A DNA stretch of 64,000 nt from assembly GCF_008016795.1 (NCBI RefSeq), contig NZ_SDIK01000018.1, forward strand, positions 1 to 64,000, read 5' to 3'. This DNA comes from Prevotella brunnea. Its GTDB lineage: Bacteria; Bacteroidota; Bacteroidia; Bacteroidales; Bacteroidaceae. The notes beneath the pieces are model-generated. The model was not told the DNA's origin. It saw nothing but the letters and a program-made list of their open reading frames with translations, and did no database searches. A program made the translations under genes and the position numbers. Of this stretch, positions 27,461 to 36,801 are shown piece after piece. Within the stretch, counting starts at the first letter, position 1. Each line of letters begins with the position of its first letter.

Positions 27461-29557
27461 TTACGAGATGGCAGCCCAATTAATATTAGTTTTTCTTAAC
27501 TCTTTTAGCCTGTTCCAAAGCAAGTTATATTCGCTTTTCTCGCAATTTGGGTCGTTGTCGATGATTTTTTGTGCTTCTTCGCGTGCCAATTGTACGATTT
27601 GTCCGTCTCTGGCTATATCCGCGATTTTCAAATCGAATGCGATTCCGCTCTGTTGAGTTCCTTCCAAGTCGCCCGGACCGCGGAGTTTGAGGTCGGCTTC
27701 TGCAATTTCGAAGCCATCGTTTGTGTCGCACATGATATCGATGCGTTTGCGTGTTTCGTTCGTTAGTTTGTGGTTGGTGACGAGAATGCAATAGCTTTGT
27801 TCGGCACCACGTCCCACTCTTCCGCGAAGCTGGTGCAATTGGGAGAGCCCGAATCTCTGTGCATCGAGTATCACCATCACGCTGGCATTGGGAACATTCA
27901 CCCCCACTTCTATCACGGTGGTGGCAACGAGAAGCTGTGTCTTTCCTTCCACGAAACGTTTCATCTCCTCCTCCTTCTCTTTGTCTTTCATCTTTCCGTG
28001 GATTTTGCTCATGTTGAATTCCGGGAATACCTCCTTTAGGGCTTCATAACCGGTCTCAAGGTTTTTTAAGTCCATCTTCTCGCTTTCTTTGATGAGAGGG
28101 AACACTATGTAAACCTGTCTGCCCATGTGTATTTGCTTTCGGATTCCGGCGTACAAACTCGTTGTCTGATTGTCGTATTTATGAATAGTCTGTATCGGTT
28201 TTCTGCCGGGTGGAAGTTCATCAATGACGCTAACGTCGAGATCTCCATAGATGGTCATTGCCAAGGTTCTGGGAATGGGAGTGGCGGTCATGACAAGGAT
28301 ATGTGGCGGGTTCTCGCTTTTACTCCAGAGCTTGGCTCTTTGTGCTACTCCGAAGCGGTGTTGCTCATCGATGACGGCAAGTCCCAATCGGGAGAATTGA
28401 ACTTTATCCTCTATGATGGCATGAGTTCCCACTACGATATGCACCGAACCATCGACAAGTCCCTCAAGCACCTCTTTGCGTTTTTTTCCTTTTACGATAC
28501 CCGTTAGCAACTCGACGCGGAGGTTCATGCCCTTGAGAAATTCCTTTAAGGTTTGCAGATGTTGTTCAGCAAGTATTTCTGTTGGTGCCATCATGCAAGT
28601 TTGAAACCCATTGTCTATGGCAATGAGCATGGACATTAAAGCCACGAGTGTCTTTCCTGACCCCACGTCGCCTTGTAGCAATCGGTTCATTTGCTTGCCG
28701 TTCCCCATATCGGCTCTTATTTCTTTCATCACACGCTTCTGTGCCTCCGTTAGTTCGAACGGAAGGTTGTGCTTGTAGAACCAATTGAACTGTGCCCCCA
28801 CGACTTTGAAGTCGTAACCACGGTATTTGCGTCTGTGGTCGCTCGCGTATCTTAAGATGTTGAGCTGCACATAGAAAAGTTCCTCGAACTTCAGACGCAG
28901 TCTGGCGCGACGGGTATCTTCCGCTGTCTTGGGGTAGTGTATCTTCCGCATAGCCTCATCTCTGGAAACGAGTCGCAGGCGTTGTGTGATAAATGGCGGA
29001 AGTGTCTCCGGCAGCGGTGTTGTTATTTTCCCGATGAGCGTCTTGGTTAATTTCTCTACGGCGCGTGAGGTCAGTCCTGCCTTTTTCATCTTTTCCGTTG
29101 TAATGTAAAAGGGTTGCATGCCCATGTCGTTGAGCTGTAAATCCGTGGCGTTGTCAATATCGGGGTGCGTGAATTGGAAGCGTCCGCCATAGAAGCCCGG
29201 TTTTCCGAAGATGATGTACTCCTTTCCGATAATGTAATTTTTGTAAATGTACTGTGCGCCATTGAACCAAACGAGGTCGCAAATGCCATGTCCGTCAGTG
29301 AAATGTGCCACCACTCGCTTTCTCCTTTTCTCCATTTTCGATTCCTCGAAGCTAAGAATATGACCTTTTATCTGCACGTATGGCATATCGGGAATAAGCT
29401 CCGAGATGCGATAGAGCTTTGTTCTATCCACATATTTGTATGGATAGTATTCCAATAGGTCAAGATAAGTGGTAATAGCTAGCTCTTTGCTTAGTATCTC
29501 CTTTTTTTTTGGACCTACACCCGTTAGGTACATGATGTCTTGTGATAGGATATCCAT
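27461..29557 (-). CDS. recG: ATP-dependent DNA helicase RecG
   Basis: This 698-residue helicase remodels stalled forks and Holliday junctions. The N-terminal OB-fold wedge domain includes IKGHILSFEESKMEKRRKR. Helicase motif I is QGDVGSGKTLVALMSM, motif II is VIDEQHRFG (DEQH), motif III is MTATPIPRT and motif VI is QLRGRVGRG. The full-length family pattern ends with the TRG-type C-terminal region. It is followed on the same strand only by a non-coding gap, and upstream lies ispD 50 bp away. Confidence 0.97.
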   Translation of the reverse strand: MDILSQDIMYLTGVGPKKKEILSKELAITTYLDLLEYYPYKYVDRTKLYRISELIPDMPYVQIKGHILSFEESKMEKRRKRVVAHFTDGHGICDLVWFNGAQYIYKNYIIGKEYIIFGKPGFYGGRFQFTHPDIDNATDLQLNDMGMQPFYITTEKMKKAGLTSRAVEKLTKTLIGKITTPLPETLPPFITQRLRLVSRDEAMRKIHYPKTAEDTRRARLRLKFEELFYVQLNILRYASDHRRKYRGYDFKVVGAQFNWFYKHNLPFELTEAQKRVMKEIRADMGNGKQMNRLLQGDVGSGKTLVALMSMLIAIDNGFQTCMMAPTEILAEQHLQTLKEFLKGMNLRVELLTGIVKGKKRKEVLEGLVDGSVHIVVGTHAIIEDKVQFSRLGLAVIDEQHRFGVAQRAKLWSKSENPPHILVMTATPIPRTLAMTIYGDLDVSVIDELPPGRKPIQTIHKYDNQTTSLYAGIRKQIHMGRQVYIVFPLIKESEKMDLKNLETGYEALKEVFPEFNMSKIHGKMKDKEKEEEMKRFVEGKTQLLVATTVIEVGVNVPNASVMVILDAQRFGLSQLHQLRGRVGRGAEQSYCILVTNHKLTNETRKRIDIMCDTNDGFEIAEADLKLRGPGDLEGTQQSGIAFDLKIADIARDGQIVQLAREEAQKIIDNDPNCEKSEYNLLWNRLKELRKTNINWAAIS

Positions 29558-29607
29558 TGTTTGCGATAGCGATGCGGAAAAGAAGTCGGTGGTAATTTTC
29601 CCTTGAT

Positions 29608-30282
29608 TTATGTTTCTTTTAGAAATATTTCCGCCGTCTTGAGGTCGGTTGGTGTGGTGATTTTGATATTCTCATTGTTGCCATCCACCATGGAAACCTT
29701 GCATCCAAACTGTTCCATAACGGTGGCATCATCGGTGAATGACGCTTGAAACGCTTGGTTGTATGCCATTTTCAGCATCGTGATGTTGAAAACCTGAGGT
29801 GTTTGCACGCTGCGATAATCTCCACGGAACACATTTTTTGAGTTACCATTCTTATCGATGAAGCGCAAAGTCTCCGTTATGGGCATCACGGGGATGGCTG
29901 CACAAGTCTTTTCCGCTTCCTTGTAACAGCGGGCAATGGTCTCAATGGAGACGAAAGGTCTGACCCCATCGTGAATACCCACCACTCCGTCCATGTTATC
30001 GGGAATCAGCGACAAGCCATTTTTCGATGATTCGAAACGCGTTCTGCCACCATTGGCGATTTGGTGTTCAATGGTGAAGTCATATTGTTCGCACAATGTT
30101 TTCCAATAGGGTTGCTGCTCTTTCGGTAATACTAAAATGATGTTTATGTTTTTATCGTATTCCCGAAAGCGTTCGATGGTTCGCATCAATATCGGTTTGC
30201 CACCAATGGGAAGGAATTGCTTGGGTGTTTCTGTCCCCATGCGAAGCCCTTTTCCCCCCGCGACAATAATAATGTAATTCAT
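29608..30282 (-). CDS. ispD: 2-C-methyl-D-erythritol 4-phosphate cytidylyltransferase
   Basis: This 224-residue enzyme makes CDP-methylerythritol in the MEP pathway. The nucleotide-binding start reads [26 protein letters not shown]. Further signatures are [10 protein letters not shown] and the C-terminal [13 protein letters not shown]. The isoprenoid role is supported by ispF at 22 kb. It lies 14 bp downstream of a DJ-1 family gene, so the two are co-transcribed. Confidence 0.96.
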   Translation of the reverse strand: MNYIIIVAGGKGLRMGTETPKQFLPIGGKPILMRTIERFREYDKNINIILVLPKEQQPYWKTLCEQYDFTIEHQIANGGRTRFESSKNGLSLIPDNMDGVVGIHDGVRPFVSIETIARCYKEAEKTCAAIPVMPITETLRFIDKNGNSKNVFRGDYRSVQTPQVFNITMLKMAYNQAFQASFTDDATVMEQFGCKVSMVDGNNENIKITTPTDLKTAEIFLKET

Positions 30283-30296
30283 TTTTGCAGAAAGTT

Positions 30297-30866
30297 TTAG
30301 TTGGTTTCCTGTGTTTCGTTGATGAGCATTCCGGCTTTCACTTCCTCGGCAGTCCCTTTTGAAGTTAATTTCTCGAGAAGTGTGAGACCATAGGCGAACG
30401 ATGCCGCCGGACCTTTCCCCGTAATGATGTTACCATCCACTGTGCAGAGTTCTGCCGTGTATTCCGCGCCTTCCAAGAATTTCTCAAATCCCGGGTAGCA
30501 GGTGGCTTTCTTGCCTTTCACGATGCCTAATGAGCCTAACACCATTGGAGCCGCGCAGATGGCACCGATATATTTCCCTTGTTCATGGTGTTTCAATAAT
30601 AGTTCGCGAAGTTCTTTGTGTTTATTTAAGTTGGTTGCGCCGGGCATACCTCCGGGCATAAACAGCAGTTCGGCATCCTCAAAATCATTTACGTTCTCAA
30701 ACCTCAGATCTGCCTTTACTGACACCCCATGTGCCGATTCTGCATACTCGCTTCCCGTTATGCTCACTGTCTTCACATTAACGCCACCCCTTCGCAGGAT
30801 GTCCACAGGTGCCAACGCCTCGATTTCCTCGAAACCATTGGCAAGAAATTCATATACCTTAATCAT
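30297..30866 (-). CDS. DJ-1/PfpI family protein
   Basis: This 189-residue protein of the DJ-1 (YajL/ThiJ) branch has the nucleophile-elbow Cys in [12 protein letters not shown], a conserved acidic residue near the N-terminus ([17 protein letters not shown]), and the ITGKGPAAS motif. Family members act in oxidative and carbonyl stress, with glyoxalase or deglycase activity debated. The exact reaction cannot be assigned. It is the first gene of a short operon with ispD, divergent from nadK. Confidence 0.93.
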   Translation of the reverse strand: MIKVYEFLANGFEEIEALAPVDILRRGGVNVKTVSITGSEYAESAHGVSVKADLRFENVNDFEDAELLFMPGGMPGATNLNKHKELRELLLKHHEQGKYIGAICAAPMVLGSLGIVKGKKATCYPGFEKFLEGAEYTAELCTVDGNIITGKGPAASFAYGLTLLEKLTSKGTAEEVKAGMLINETQETN

Positions 30867-30906
30867 AATATTTTGCTTTTATCTTCAAATTGTCAACAAA
30901 ATTTCC

Positions 30907-30914
30907 TATTTTTG
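30907..30914 (+). promoter_or_regulatory. Promoter -7 element for nadK
   Basis: TATTTTTG fits TAnnTTTG and lies about 155 bp before nadK. The leader contains a small hairpin GGGTTAT-TTC-ATAACCC (30979-30995). Confidence 0.55.
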
Positions 30915-31067
30915 CATAGTAAAGTTTGATTATCGGCAAGTCGGATGGTTGGAATCCTTTGTCGATAGAGTTCTTTCCGGGTTATTTCATAACCCATGCA
31001 AATATACTAAAATATTCACTACCAAAGGTGATATGAAGGGATAAAAGATATTAAAAACGAATAGTTT

Positions 31068-31955
31068 ATGGCTGAAAAGAAACTGAGTTTCGCAATCTTT
31101 GGGAACGACCGACGAGCGTTGGAGTCGATTCGTATTTGGGAAATATTGAATTATCTGACCAAACGCGAGGCTGAAATCTACATAGAAGAAACATTCTATA
31201 ACAACCTTGTTCGCGAATTGCATGAAGAGTTGTGTATCAGTGGTGTGTTTGAGGGTAGTAATTTCGATGCCGATTATGCCATTTCCATGGGAGGTGATGG
31301 AACTTTCCTCCGCGCTGCCAGCAAAGTTGGTGCAAAAAACATTCCCATTATCGGCGTAAACATGGGACGTTTGGGTTTTCTTGCCAACATCCTTCCGAGT
31401 GAGATATTAAGCATGTTGGACGAGATTTATGCCGGAAACTTTGACATTGAAGAACGCTCTGTGATAAAATTGGATGCAGATAATGCCCGGATCGAAGGCA
31501 ACCCTTTCGCGCTGAACGATATTGCCATATTGAAGCGCGATCATGCCTCGATGATTTCCATTCGTGCCAGCATTGGTGGCGAATATCTCGTTACCTATCT
31601 TGCGGACGGACTTGTGGTCAGTACGCCGACAGGCTCAACAGCTTATTCACTTTCAAACGGCGGTCCCATCATGGTACCGCGTAGTGGCATCCTCAGTCTG
31701 ACGCCCGTGGCACCTCACAGCCTGAACATTCGTCCGATAGTAATCAGCGATGAAATGGAAATCCGGCTCGAAGTGGAAAGCCGCAGCCACAACTTCCTTG
31801 CAGCCATTGATGGACGGTCAGAGAAACTAAGCGAGGGAACAACGCTGATTATTACCAAAGCTCCATTTCGGATTAGAATCGTGAAGCGGCGTAATCATCG
31901 TTATTTCTCCACTTTGCGCTCCAAGCTGATGTGGGGAGCCGACAGCAGAGGATAA
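31068..31955 (+). CDS. nadK: NAD kinase
   Basis: This 295-residue enzyme phosphorylates NAD to NADP. It carries the diphosphate-binding motif MGGDGTFLRAA, the NDIAILKRD motif, and the conserved DGLVVSTPTGSTAYSLSNGG region. The length is standard. An ABC transporter gene begins 13 bp downstream, so the two are probably co-transcribed, though functionally unlinked. Confidence 0.97.
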   Translation: MAEKKLSFAIFGNDRRALESIRIWEILNYLTKREAEIYIEETFYNNLVRELHEELCISGVFEGSNFDADYAISMGGDGTFLRAASKVGAKNIPIIGVNMGRLGFLANILPSEILSMLDEIYAGNFDIEERSVIKLDADNARIEGNPFALNDIAILKRDHASMISIRASIGGEYLVTYLADGLVVSTPTGSTAYSLSNGGPIMVPRSGILSLTPVAPHSLNIRPIVISDEMEIRLEVESRSHNFLAAIDGRSEKLSEGTTLIITKAPFRIRIVKRRNHRYFSTLRSKLMWGADSRG

Positions 31956-31968
31956 AAAGTTACAAAAC

Positions 31969-33717
31969 ATGATGCGTGTAACGACAAAGCTAAGATCGCT
32001 TTTTAAGATTCCGGAAACGAAATATACGTCAGGAGAAATTTTCCGATGGCTGTGGCGTGCTTGGCAAGGGAATCGCTTGCAGGCAGTGCTGAATGCTGTC
32101 ATCGGATTGCTTGGCGTCGTGGTTTCGTTGTCTTCCGTGTGGGCGGTGCAACACGCCATCGATGTGGCATCTCACTATGTGCAAGGCGATATCGTTGTGG
32201 CTGTTGCTTTCATGGGTCTTCTCATTCTTTGCAGCTTTGGGCTTAACATCGCCTCGGTTTGGGTGAGCAATTTGCTTGGAATTAAGGCGCAGAACAGAAT
32301 GCAGCAACAACTCCTTGACCGCATCTTACGTTCGGAATGGCACGGACGCGAGAGCCGTCATTCGGGCGATGTGCTGAATCGGTTGGAGATTGATGTTACC
32401 AACGTGGTGAACTTCCTGACGGAAATTATTCCCGGTGCTCTCTCCACGCTTGCCATGTTCTTGGGAGCGTTTTGTTATCTGCTGTTGATGGATTGGCGAT
32501 TGGCTATACTCATCGTCATCATGATACCGGTTTTCGTGCTACTTAGTAAGATTTATATTCGTCAGATGCGCCGTCTTACGAGTCAGGTGCGTTCCTCCGA
32601 CTCCAAAGTGCAGAGCGTTCTTCAGGAAACCATTCAAAACAGGATGCTCATCAAGACCTTGGAAGGCGATGTGGCTGCCGTTGATCGGCTGGAAGACACT
32701 CAGAGCGAGTTGCGCAGTAGGGTAGTGAAAAGGACGAAATTCTCTGTCTTTTCCAATTTGGTGCTTAACTTGGGGTTTTCATGTGGTTACTTGTTGGCAT
32801 TCGCGTGGGCGGCGTTTCGCCTTTCCACCAACACGCTTTCCTTTGGTGGCATGACGGCTTTTCTGCAATTGGTGAACCGCATACAGAATCCTGCCCGACA
32901 GCTGACGCGTCTTGTGCCCTCTTTCGTTTCGGTGTTTACTGCGGCGGAACGCCTGATGGAACTTGAGGAAGACCCATTGGAAGAACAAGGAAAGCCCATT
33001 GAGTTGGGCAGACCATGTGGCATAAGGTTCAAAGATGTGAGTTACTTTTACGACCGGGAGGATGGAAATGTCATCGACAATCTGTCCTTTGATTTCCCTC
33101 CGGGTTCGTGTACGGCAGTATTGGGTGAAACCGGATCCGGCAAAACTACTCTTATCAGGATGATGTTGGCATTGTTGCGCCCGCGACAAGGAAAAGTGGA
33201 AATCTATGATGATAAAGAGAACTTGGAACTGACACCACGTTTTCGCGCCAATTTTGTATATGTTCCACAGGGAAACACGCTCCTTAGCGGTACGATTCGC
33301 GAGAACCTGCTCTTGGGAAAGATGACTGCGACGACCGAAGAAATGGAGGAAGCTCTGCGAAAGAGTTGTGCCGAGTTCGTGTTCGACCTCCCCAATGGGC
33401 TTGACACACAATGTTCTGAAAAGGGTGGAGGACTCAGTGAAGGACAGGCACAGCGCATTTCCATAGCTCGCTCACTGCTTCGCAACCGCTCCGTTATGCT
33501 TTTCGATGAGGCTACGTCGGCTCTTGACCCCGAAACAGAACGCCGACTGTTGGAAAACTTGCTGAAAAACAAGAATAAAACGGTGATATTCATCACCCAT
33601 CGCCCGGCTCTCATTCCATATTGCGACCGGATATTGGAACTGAAGCGAACAGCTCGGGCGAAACACGAGAATGGCAAAAGTTCAAATACAATAAGAGAGA
33701 GTGAATTTAATAAATAA
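31969..33717 (+). CDS. ABC exporter, fused membrane and ATPase domains
   Basis: This 582-residue half-transporter has six predicted membrane helices (about residues 40-300) followed by an ATPase domain. Walker A is GETGSGKT, the Q-loop lies at YVPQGNT, the signature is the variant LSEGQAQR, Walker B is SVMLFDEATSALD, and the switch His is in ITHR. It would act as a homodimer exporting lipids, peptides or small molecules. The substrate is unknown. It lies between nadK (13 bp upstream) and a TlpA-like gene (8 bp downstream). Confidence 0.92.
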   Translation: MMRVTTKLRSLFKIPETKYTSGEIFRWLWRAWQGNRLQAVLNAVIGLLGVVVSLSSVWAVQHAIDVASHYVQGDIVVAVAFMGLLILCSFGLNIASVWVSNLLGIKAQNRMQQQLLDRILRSEWHGRESRHSGDVLNRLEIDVTNVVNFLTEIIPGALSTLAMFLGAFCYLLLMDWRLAILIVIMIPVFVLLSKIYIRQMRRLTSQVRSSDSKVQSVLQETIQNRMLIKTLEGDVAAVDRLEDTQSELRSRVVKRTKFSVFSNLVLNLGFSCGYLLAFAWAAFRLSTNTLSFGGMTAFLQLVNRIQNPARQLTRLVPSFVSVFTAAERLMELEEDPLEEQGKPIELGRPCGIRFKDVSYFYDREDGNVIDNLSFDFPPGSCTAVLGETGSGKTTLIRMMLALLRPRQGKVEIYDDKENLELTPRFRANFVYVPQGNTLLSGTIRENLLLGKMTATTEEMEEALRKSCAEFVFDLPNGLDTQCSEKGGGLSEGQAQRISIARSLLRNRSVMLFDEATSALDPETERRLLENLLKNKNKTVIFITHRPALIPYCDRILELKRTARAKHENGKSSNTIRESEFNK

Positions 33718-33725
33718 ATAAGATT

Positions 33726-34658
33726 ATGAAACGAATATTTTTATCAATGATGATGCTCTTGACTGCTTTGACAGCCCTGCACGCTCAAGACGCGGATGCC
33801 AAGTATGCGGTGAATCTCTTAAAACCGGGAACGATGGCACCCGACTTCACTTTGCAAACGGCTGATGGAAAAAACATCAAGCTAAAGTCGTATCGAGGCA
33901 GTTACGTGGTGCTCGATTTTTGGGCTTCGTGGTGTCCGGATTGCAGAAAAGAAATTCCGGAAGTAAAGAAACTTTGGAACGATTTTCGGGATTATAATGT
34001 CCGTTTCATCGGAATTTCTTTCGATACCGATAAGGAAGCGTGGGTAAACACCTATTGGGAGAAATATCAAATGAATTGGATGCAGGTTAGTGAACTCAAG
34101 AAATGGAAGCGTGAAACCTTTATCGATCGTCTTTACCACATCGATTGGATTCCCACCATGTATCTTATCGACCCGGAAGGACGCATTGTGTTGGGCACTG
34201 TTCAGATTGAGAAAATAAGAAAGGCTTTGGAAGAAGCGCAGCTGCCCCTGAAAACCAATGCTTCGGACGTGGCTCCGCAATATGTTGGTGGCGATTCCGC
34301 CATGCAAGCCTATTTCATGGAGAACGAGCTTTATACGATGAAAGCGCGCAAGTGGCGAGTGGAAGCCAATGTGTTGGTATCGCTGAACATAGAGATTGAT
34401 GGCAGTACTTCCGGCGCAAGGGCTTTGGAGGTGAACGGACTGAAAGCCACCAACCCGAAATTCGAGAAACTCACACCCGAAGAACAACAGGCAATCTTAA
34501 TCGATGTGGAAACATTCTTCAAATCCGAAGCCGTGCGTCTGGTGCAGCGAATGTCCAATTGGAAACCGGCGGAGAAGAACGGGCGTCCCGTGATGGAGAA
34601 AATCACCCTTACCGTTCCTTTCGATCCTTATCAGAAAGCCGGTAAAAAGAAAGTCTGA
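33726..34658 (+). CDS. TlpA-type thioredoxin-like protein with TonB-CTD-like tail
   Basis: This 310-residue protein has a signal peptide (MKRIFLSMMMLLTALTALHAQ). The thioredoxin fold at about residues 33-165 begins PGTMAPDFTLQTADG and contains the redox motif WASWCPDC, with cis-Pro context WIPTMYLID. The C-terminal part (about residues 215-305) resembles the TonB C-terminal domain of Bacteroidota energy transducers. It has an alternating strand, then EAVRLVQRMSNWKPAEKNGR with PVxxxxTLTVPF. The N-terminal role is probably periplasmic disulphide reduction. The fusion is unusual and its function is unknown. Confidence 0.82.
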   Translation: MKRIFLSMMMLLTALTALHAQDADAKYAVNLLKPGTMAPDFTLQTADGKNIKLKSYRGSYVVLDFWASWCPDCRKEIPEVKKLWNDFRDYNVRFIGISFDTDKEAWVNTYWEKYQMNWMQVSELKKWKRETFIDRLYHIDWIPTMYLIDPEGRIVLGTVQIEKIRKALEEAQLPLKTNASDVAPQYVGGDSAMQAYFMENELYTMKARKWRVEANVLVSLNIEIDGSTSGARALEVNGLKATNPKFEKLTPEEQQAILIDVETFFKSEAVRLVQRMSNWKPAEKNGRPVMEKITLTVPFDPYQKAGKKKV

Positions 34659-34672
34659 CAACAGCCCCCTCC

Positions 34673-34692
34673 TCCCTATACTCATAGGGAGC
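34673..34692 (+). terminator. Hairpin after the TlpA-like gene
   Basis: CTCCCTAT at about 34672-34679 pairs with ATAGGGAG at about 34684-34691 around a 4-nt loop, followed by CTTCTCTTT. This is a modest intrinsic terminator candidate. Confidence 0.5.
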
Positions 34693-34842
34693 TTCTCTTT
34701 ACCATCTGTACAAATGTAATCCCCTTGTTTCGTAGCCGTGAAAAGAAACTATCCCATCAACTGCCTTTTTACCGTTTTAAAGACCGATAACAATGAGTTC
34801 TCGATACATCGGTTGTTTGAATCCGGCATCTTCATAAAAACG

Positions 34843-35487
34843 ATGCTCGTTGTTTTGTGTGTGTTTGGCAACATTTCTTTCATGAAAGCCCAAAGTAGCG
34901 ACTCGTATCTGAAGCACCGAATCACCTTGAGTGGGGCATTGACCTCAAGCGATACTTGGCAGTTAGACGCAGCCTATCATCGCATGCTCCTCCCTTACCT
35001 CGGAGTTGGAACATCAGTGGGCTTGTGGCGTCAGTACGGAACGGACGGCATTCCAATGGGTGAAGGCTGGGTAGTGCGAGAAGAGAATGAGAAGATTCAC
35101 CAATTCTATTTGCGTCCCTCTGTTTATTTTGTCTCGCCTGCGATATGGAGGATTTCCGATGCCCGACTCCATGTTTTCCTCGAACCCGGATGTATGCTTT
35201 CTGCTCCTTACGATAAACTTTATGTCAGTTTGTCCGGAAAGCGGGGACAGTATATGGATTACGACAAGGTAAGTACGAAAGAAGGTCGCTGGTATGCTTT
35301 CGATTGTAAGTTAGGCTTCAATCTTACTTTCGGCGATGCCGTTCTTTCGGTAGGTTATGTTTGTTCCAATCTCGACATTTTCACAATGCGTCGCCACATG
35401 ACATACAGGGACATATCATTCAACGACTTTTATCCCGAAAAGAAAACTTTGCATGGCGGATTCCTTTCCTTCAGTTATTGCTTTTGA
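34843..35487 (+). CDS. Outer-membrane beta-barrel-type protein
   Basis: The frame is open from a GTG at 34738. The ATG at 34843 is preferred because it starts a hydrophobic signal-like segment (MLVVLCVFGNISFMKAQ), giving about 214 residues. The mature part has amphipathic strands (HRITLSGALT, LLPYLGVGTSVGLW, DAVLSVGYVCSNL) and ends in a barrel-like terminal strand with Phe (GGFLSFSYCF). No family is recognised. The next small gene, at 36.0 kb, has the same general design, which suggests related porin-like or adhesin-like barrels. Confidence 0.65.
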   Translation: MLVVLCVFGNISFMKAQSSDSYLKHRITLSGALTSSDTWQLDAAYHRMLLPYLGVGTSVGLWRQYGTDGIPMGEGWVVREENEKIHQFYLRPSVYFVSPAIWRISDARLHVFLEPGCMLSAPYDKLYVSLSGKRGQYMDYDKVSTKEGRWYAFDCKLGFNLTFGDAVLSVGYVCSNLDIFTMRRHMTYRDISFNDFYPEKKTLHGGFLSFSYCF

Positions 35488-35544
35488 GACATCAATACAT
35501 AGAAATAGTCGGCAGTTTTTTTTCGTGTGAAAACCATCGGTTTG

Positions 35545-35627
35545 CGAAAGCTAAGCTTTTACATTCCAAAAGCTCACCTTTTACAACGCAAAAGCTTAGC
35601 TTTTGGAATGTAATACCTTAGCTTTTG
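35545..35627. repeat. 22-bp palindrome array D
   Basis: Units start at 35545, 35567, 35589 and 35611: CGAAAGCTAAGCTTTTA, CAAAAGCTCACCTTTTA, CAAAAGCTTAGCTTTTG and TAATACCTTAGCTTTTG. Spacers are CATTC, CAACG, GAATG and GATGA. The array begins 58 bp after the upstream stop and lies between two co-directional barrel genes. The rest of the 528-bp gap (35488-36015) holds only the downstream promoter. Confidence 0.95.
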
Positions 35628-35862
35628 GATGACAGCTTGTAAATAGTTGATTTTCAGTCTGTTCTCTTATCGTGATTTTCCTCTCGTCATTGCCGTGTCT
35701 TTTACCCCATTAGCCTGCCGACGGAACGGACAAGTTGGCTTCCGAGTACTGCAACGGTAATAACCAACAAATGATTCTTGACAACCTCCCGGTTTTTAGT
35801 TTTCGTGATAATAATATTCATATAATTTAACAGAAGATTTCTGTTAGTAAGATTTTTTTTTT

Positions 35863-35870
35863 TACATTTG
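35863..35870 (+). promoter_or_regulatory. Promoter -7 element for the 36.0-kb barrel gene
   Basis: TACATTTG follows a long T-run and lies about 145 bp upstream of the chosen start. Confidence 0.55.
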
Positions 35871-36015
35871 CAGCATATTACTATTAAATTTATTTTGAAC
35901 CATTAAAGTATGACGAAGTTAAAAACAGATTTCTTATTTTTACTTTGTGTGCCTATGTTCTATTTATGCCGGGATACTGATATTGAACTTAAAAAATAAC
36001 ATAAAAGCAATTGAT

Positions 36016-36588
36016 ATGAAACTACGGAAAAGACTTTTGGCGATATTCTTGCTCTTCGGTTGTGTGTCAGCCATGCAAGGGCAGAATAAATTTCATTTTG
36101 ATTTAGATTACCACTATTATTTGGGTTTATCTGAAAAATTTATGAATCGAACGTTCCATCGCGACACTGATAAAATGGGCGGAAACTCTTTGCGTTTCAC
36201 TGCTCGTTACGACCTTTCTCCTCTTTGGTCTGCAGGAGTGGGCTTGGGATTGGATTGTTACACGAATCCTTCGTACAATTCCATGCCGATTTTTGCCACA
36301 GTGAGATGTAAAGCCATAAAGACTGTTCCGGAACTTTACGCTTTTTCAGATTTGGGCTATGCCGTAAAGGTGGGGGATTATTCGAAAGGGTTCACCGGTA
36401 GTCTGGGTATTGGTTATACTTATAGCTTCGCAAAGCATTTAGGAGTGAACTTTCAAATTGCATACAACTTGAAATGCTTTGACGACCTGCCTACCTACAC
36501 GATTGATACAGGCTTGAACAGAACGACTTATAGCGAGGAAGATGCCACGCGTCACTCGTTGTCGTTTGGTATTGGCTTGACGTTCTGA
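36016..36588 (+). CDS. Outer-membrane beta-barrel-type protein
   Basis: The ATG at 36016 was chosen because it begins a clear signal peptide (MKLRKRLLAIFLLFGCVSAMQGQ); the upstream in-frame ATG has no such signal. The 190-residue product shows beta strands typical of small barrels (HFDLDYHYYLGL, LWSAGVGLGLDCY, GSLGIGYTYSFA, GVNFQIAYNLK) and a final SFGIGLTF strand with a terminal Phe. No specific family is recognised. It is monocistronic, with its own promoter upstream and a bidirectional terminator downstream. Confidence 0.75.
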   Translation: MKLRKRLLAIFLLFGCVSAMQGQNKFHFDLDYHYYLGLSEKFMNRTFHRDTDKMGGNSLRFTARYDLSPLWSAGVGLGLDCYTNPSYNSMPIFATVRCKAIKTVPELYAFSDLGYAVKVGDYSKGFTGSLGIGYTYSFAKHLGVNFQIAYNLKCFDDLPTYTIDTGLNRTTYSEEDATRHSLSFGIGLTF

Positions 36589-36637
36589 TTGTCGCTCATC
36601 TGTCGTCTTTGGCGGAGGTGATGAGCATGGGACGAAA

Positions 36638-36674
36638 AAAAGGTCATCTTTCGTATTGTGGAAGATGACCTTTT
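36638..36674. terminator. Bidirectional terminator
   Basis: AAAAGGTCATCTT (36638-36650) pairs perfectly with AAGATGACCTTTT (36662-36674) between convergent genes. Confidence 0.88.
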
Positions 36675-36801
36675 AGAATTTAAGTGCTGATCTTTCGCAA
36701 GTATTTTTCGCAAAAAAAATCTTTTGAGTGTTCAGCTTTCTGTTTTGAAGAGTTGCATTCCCTTTTTTTTAGTAATCTCTGTTTTGATTCGGAACGTGCC
36801 G

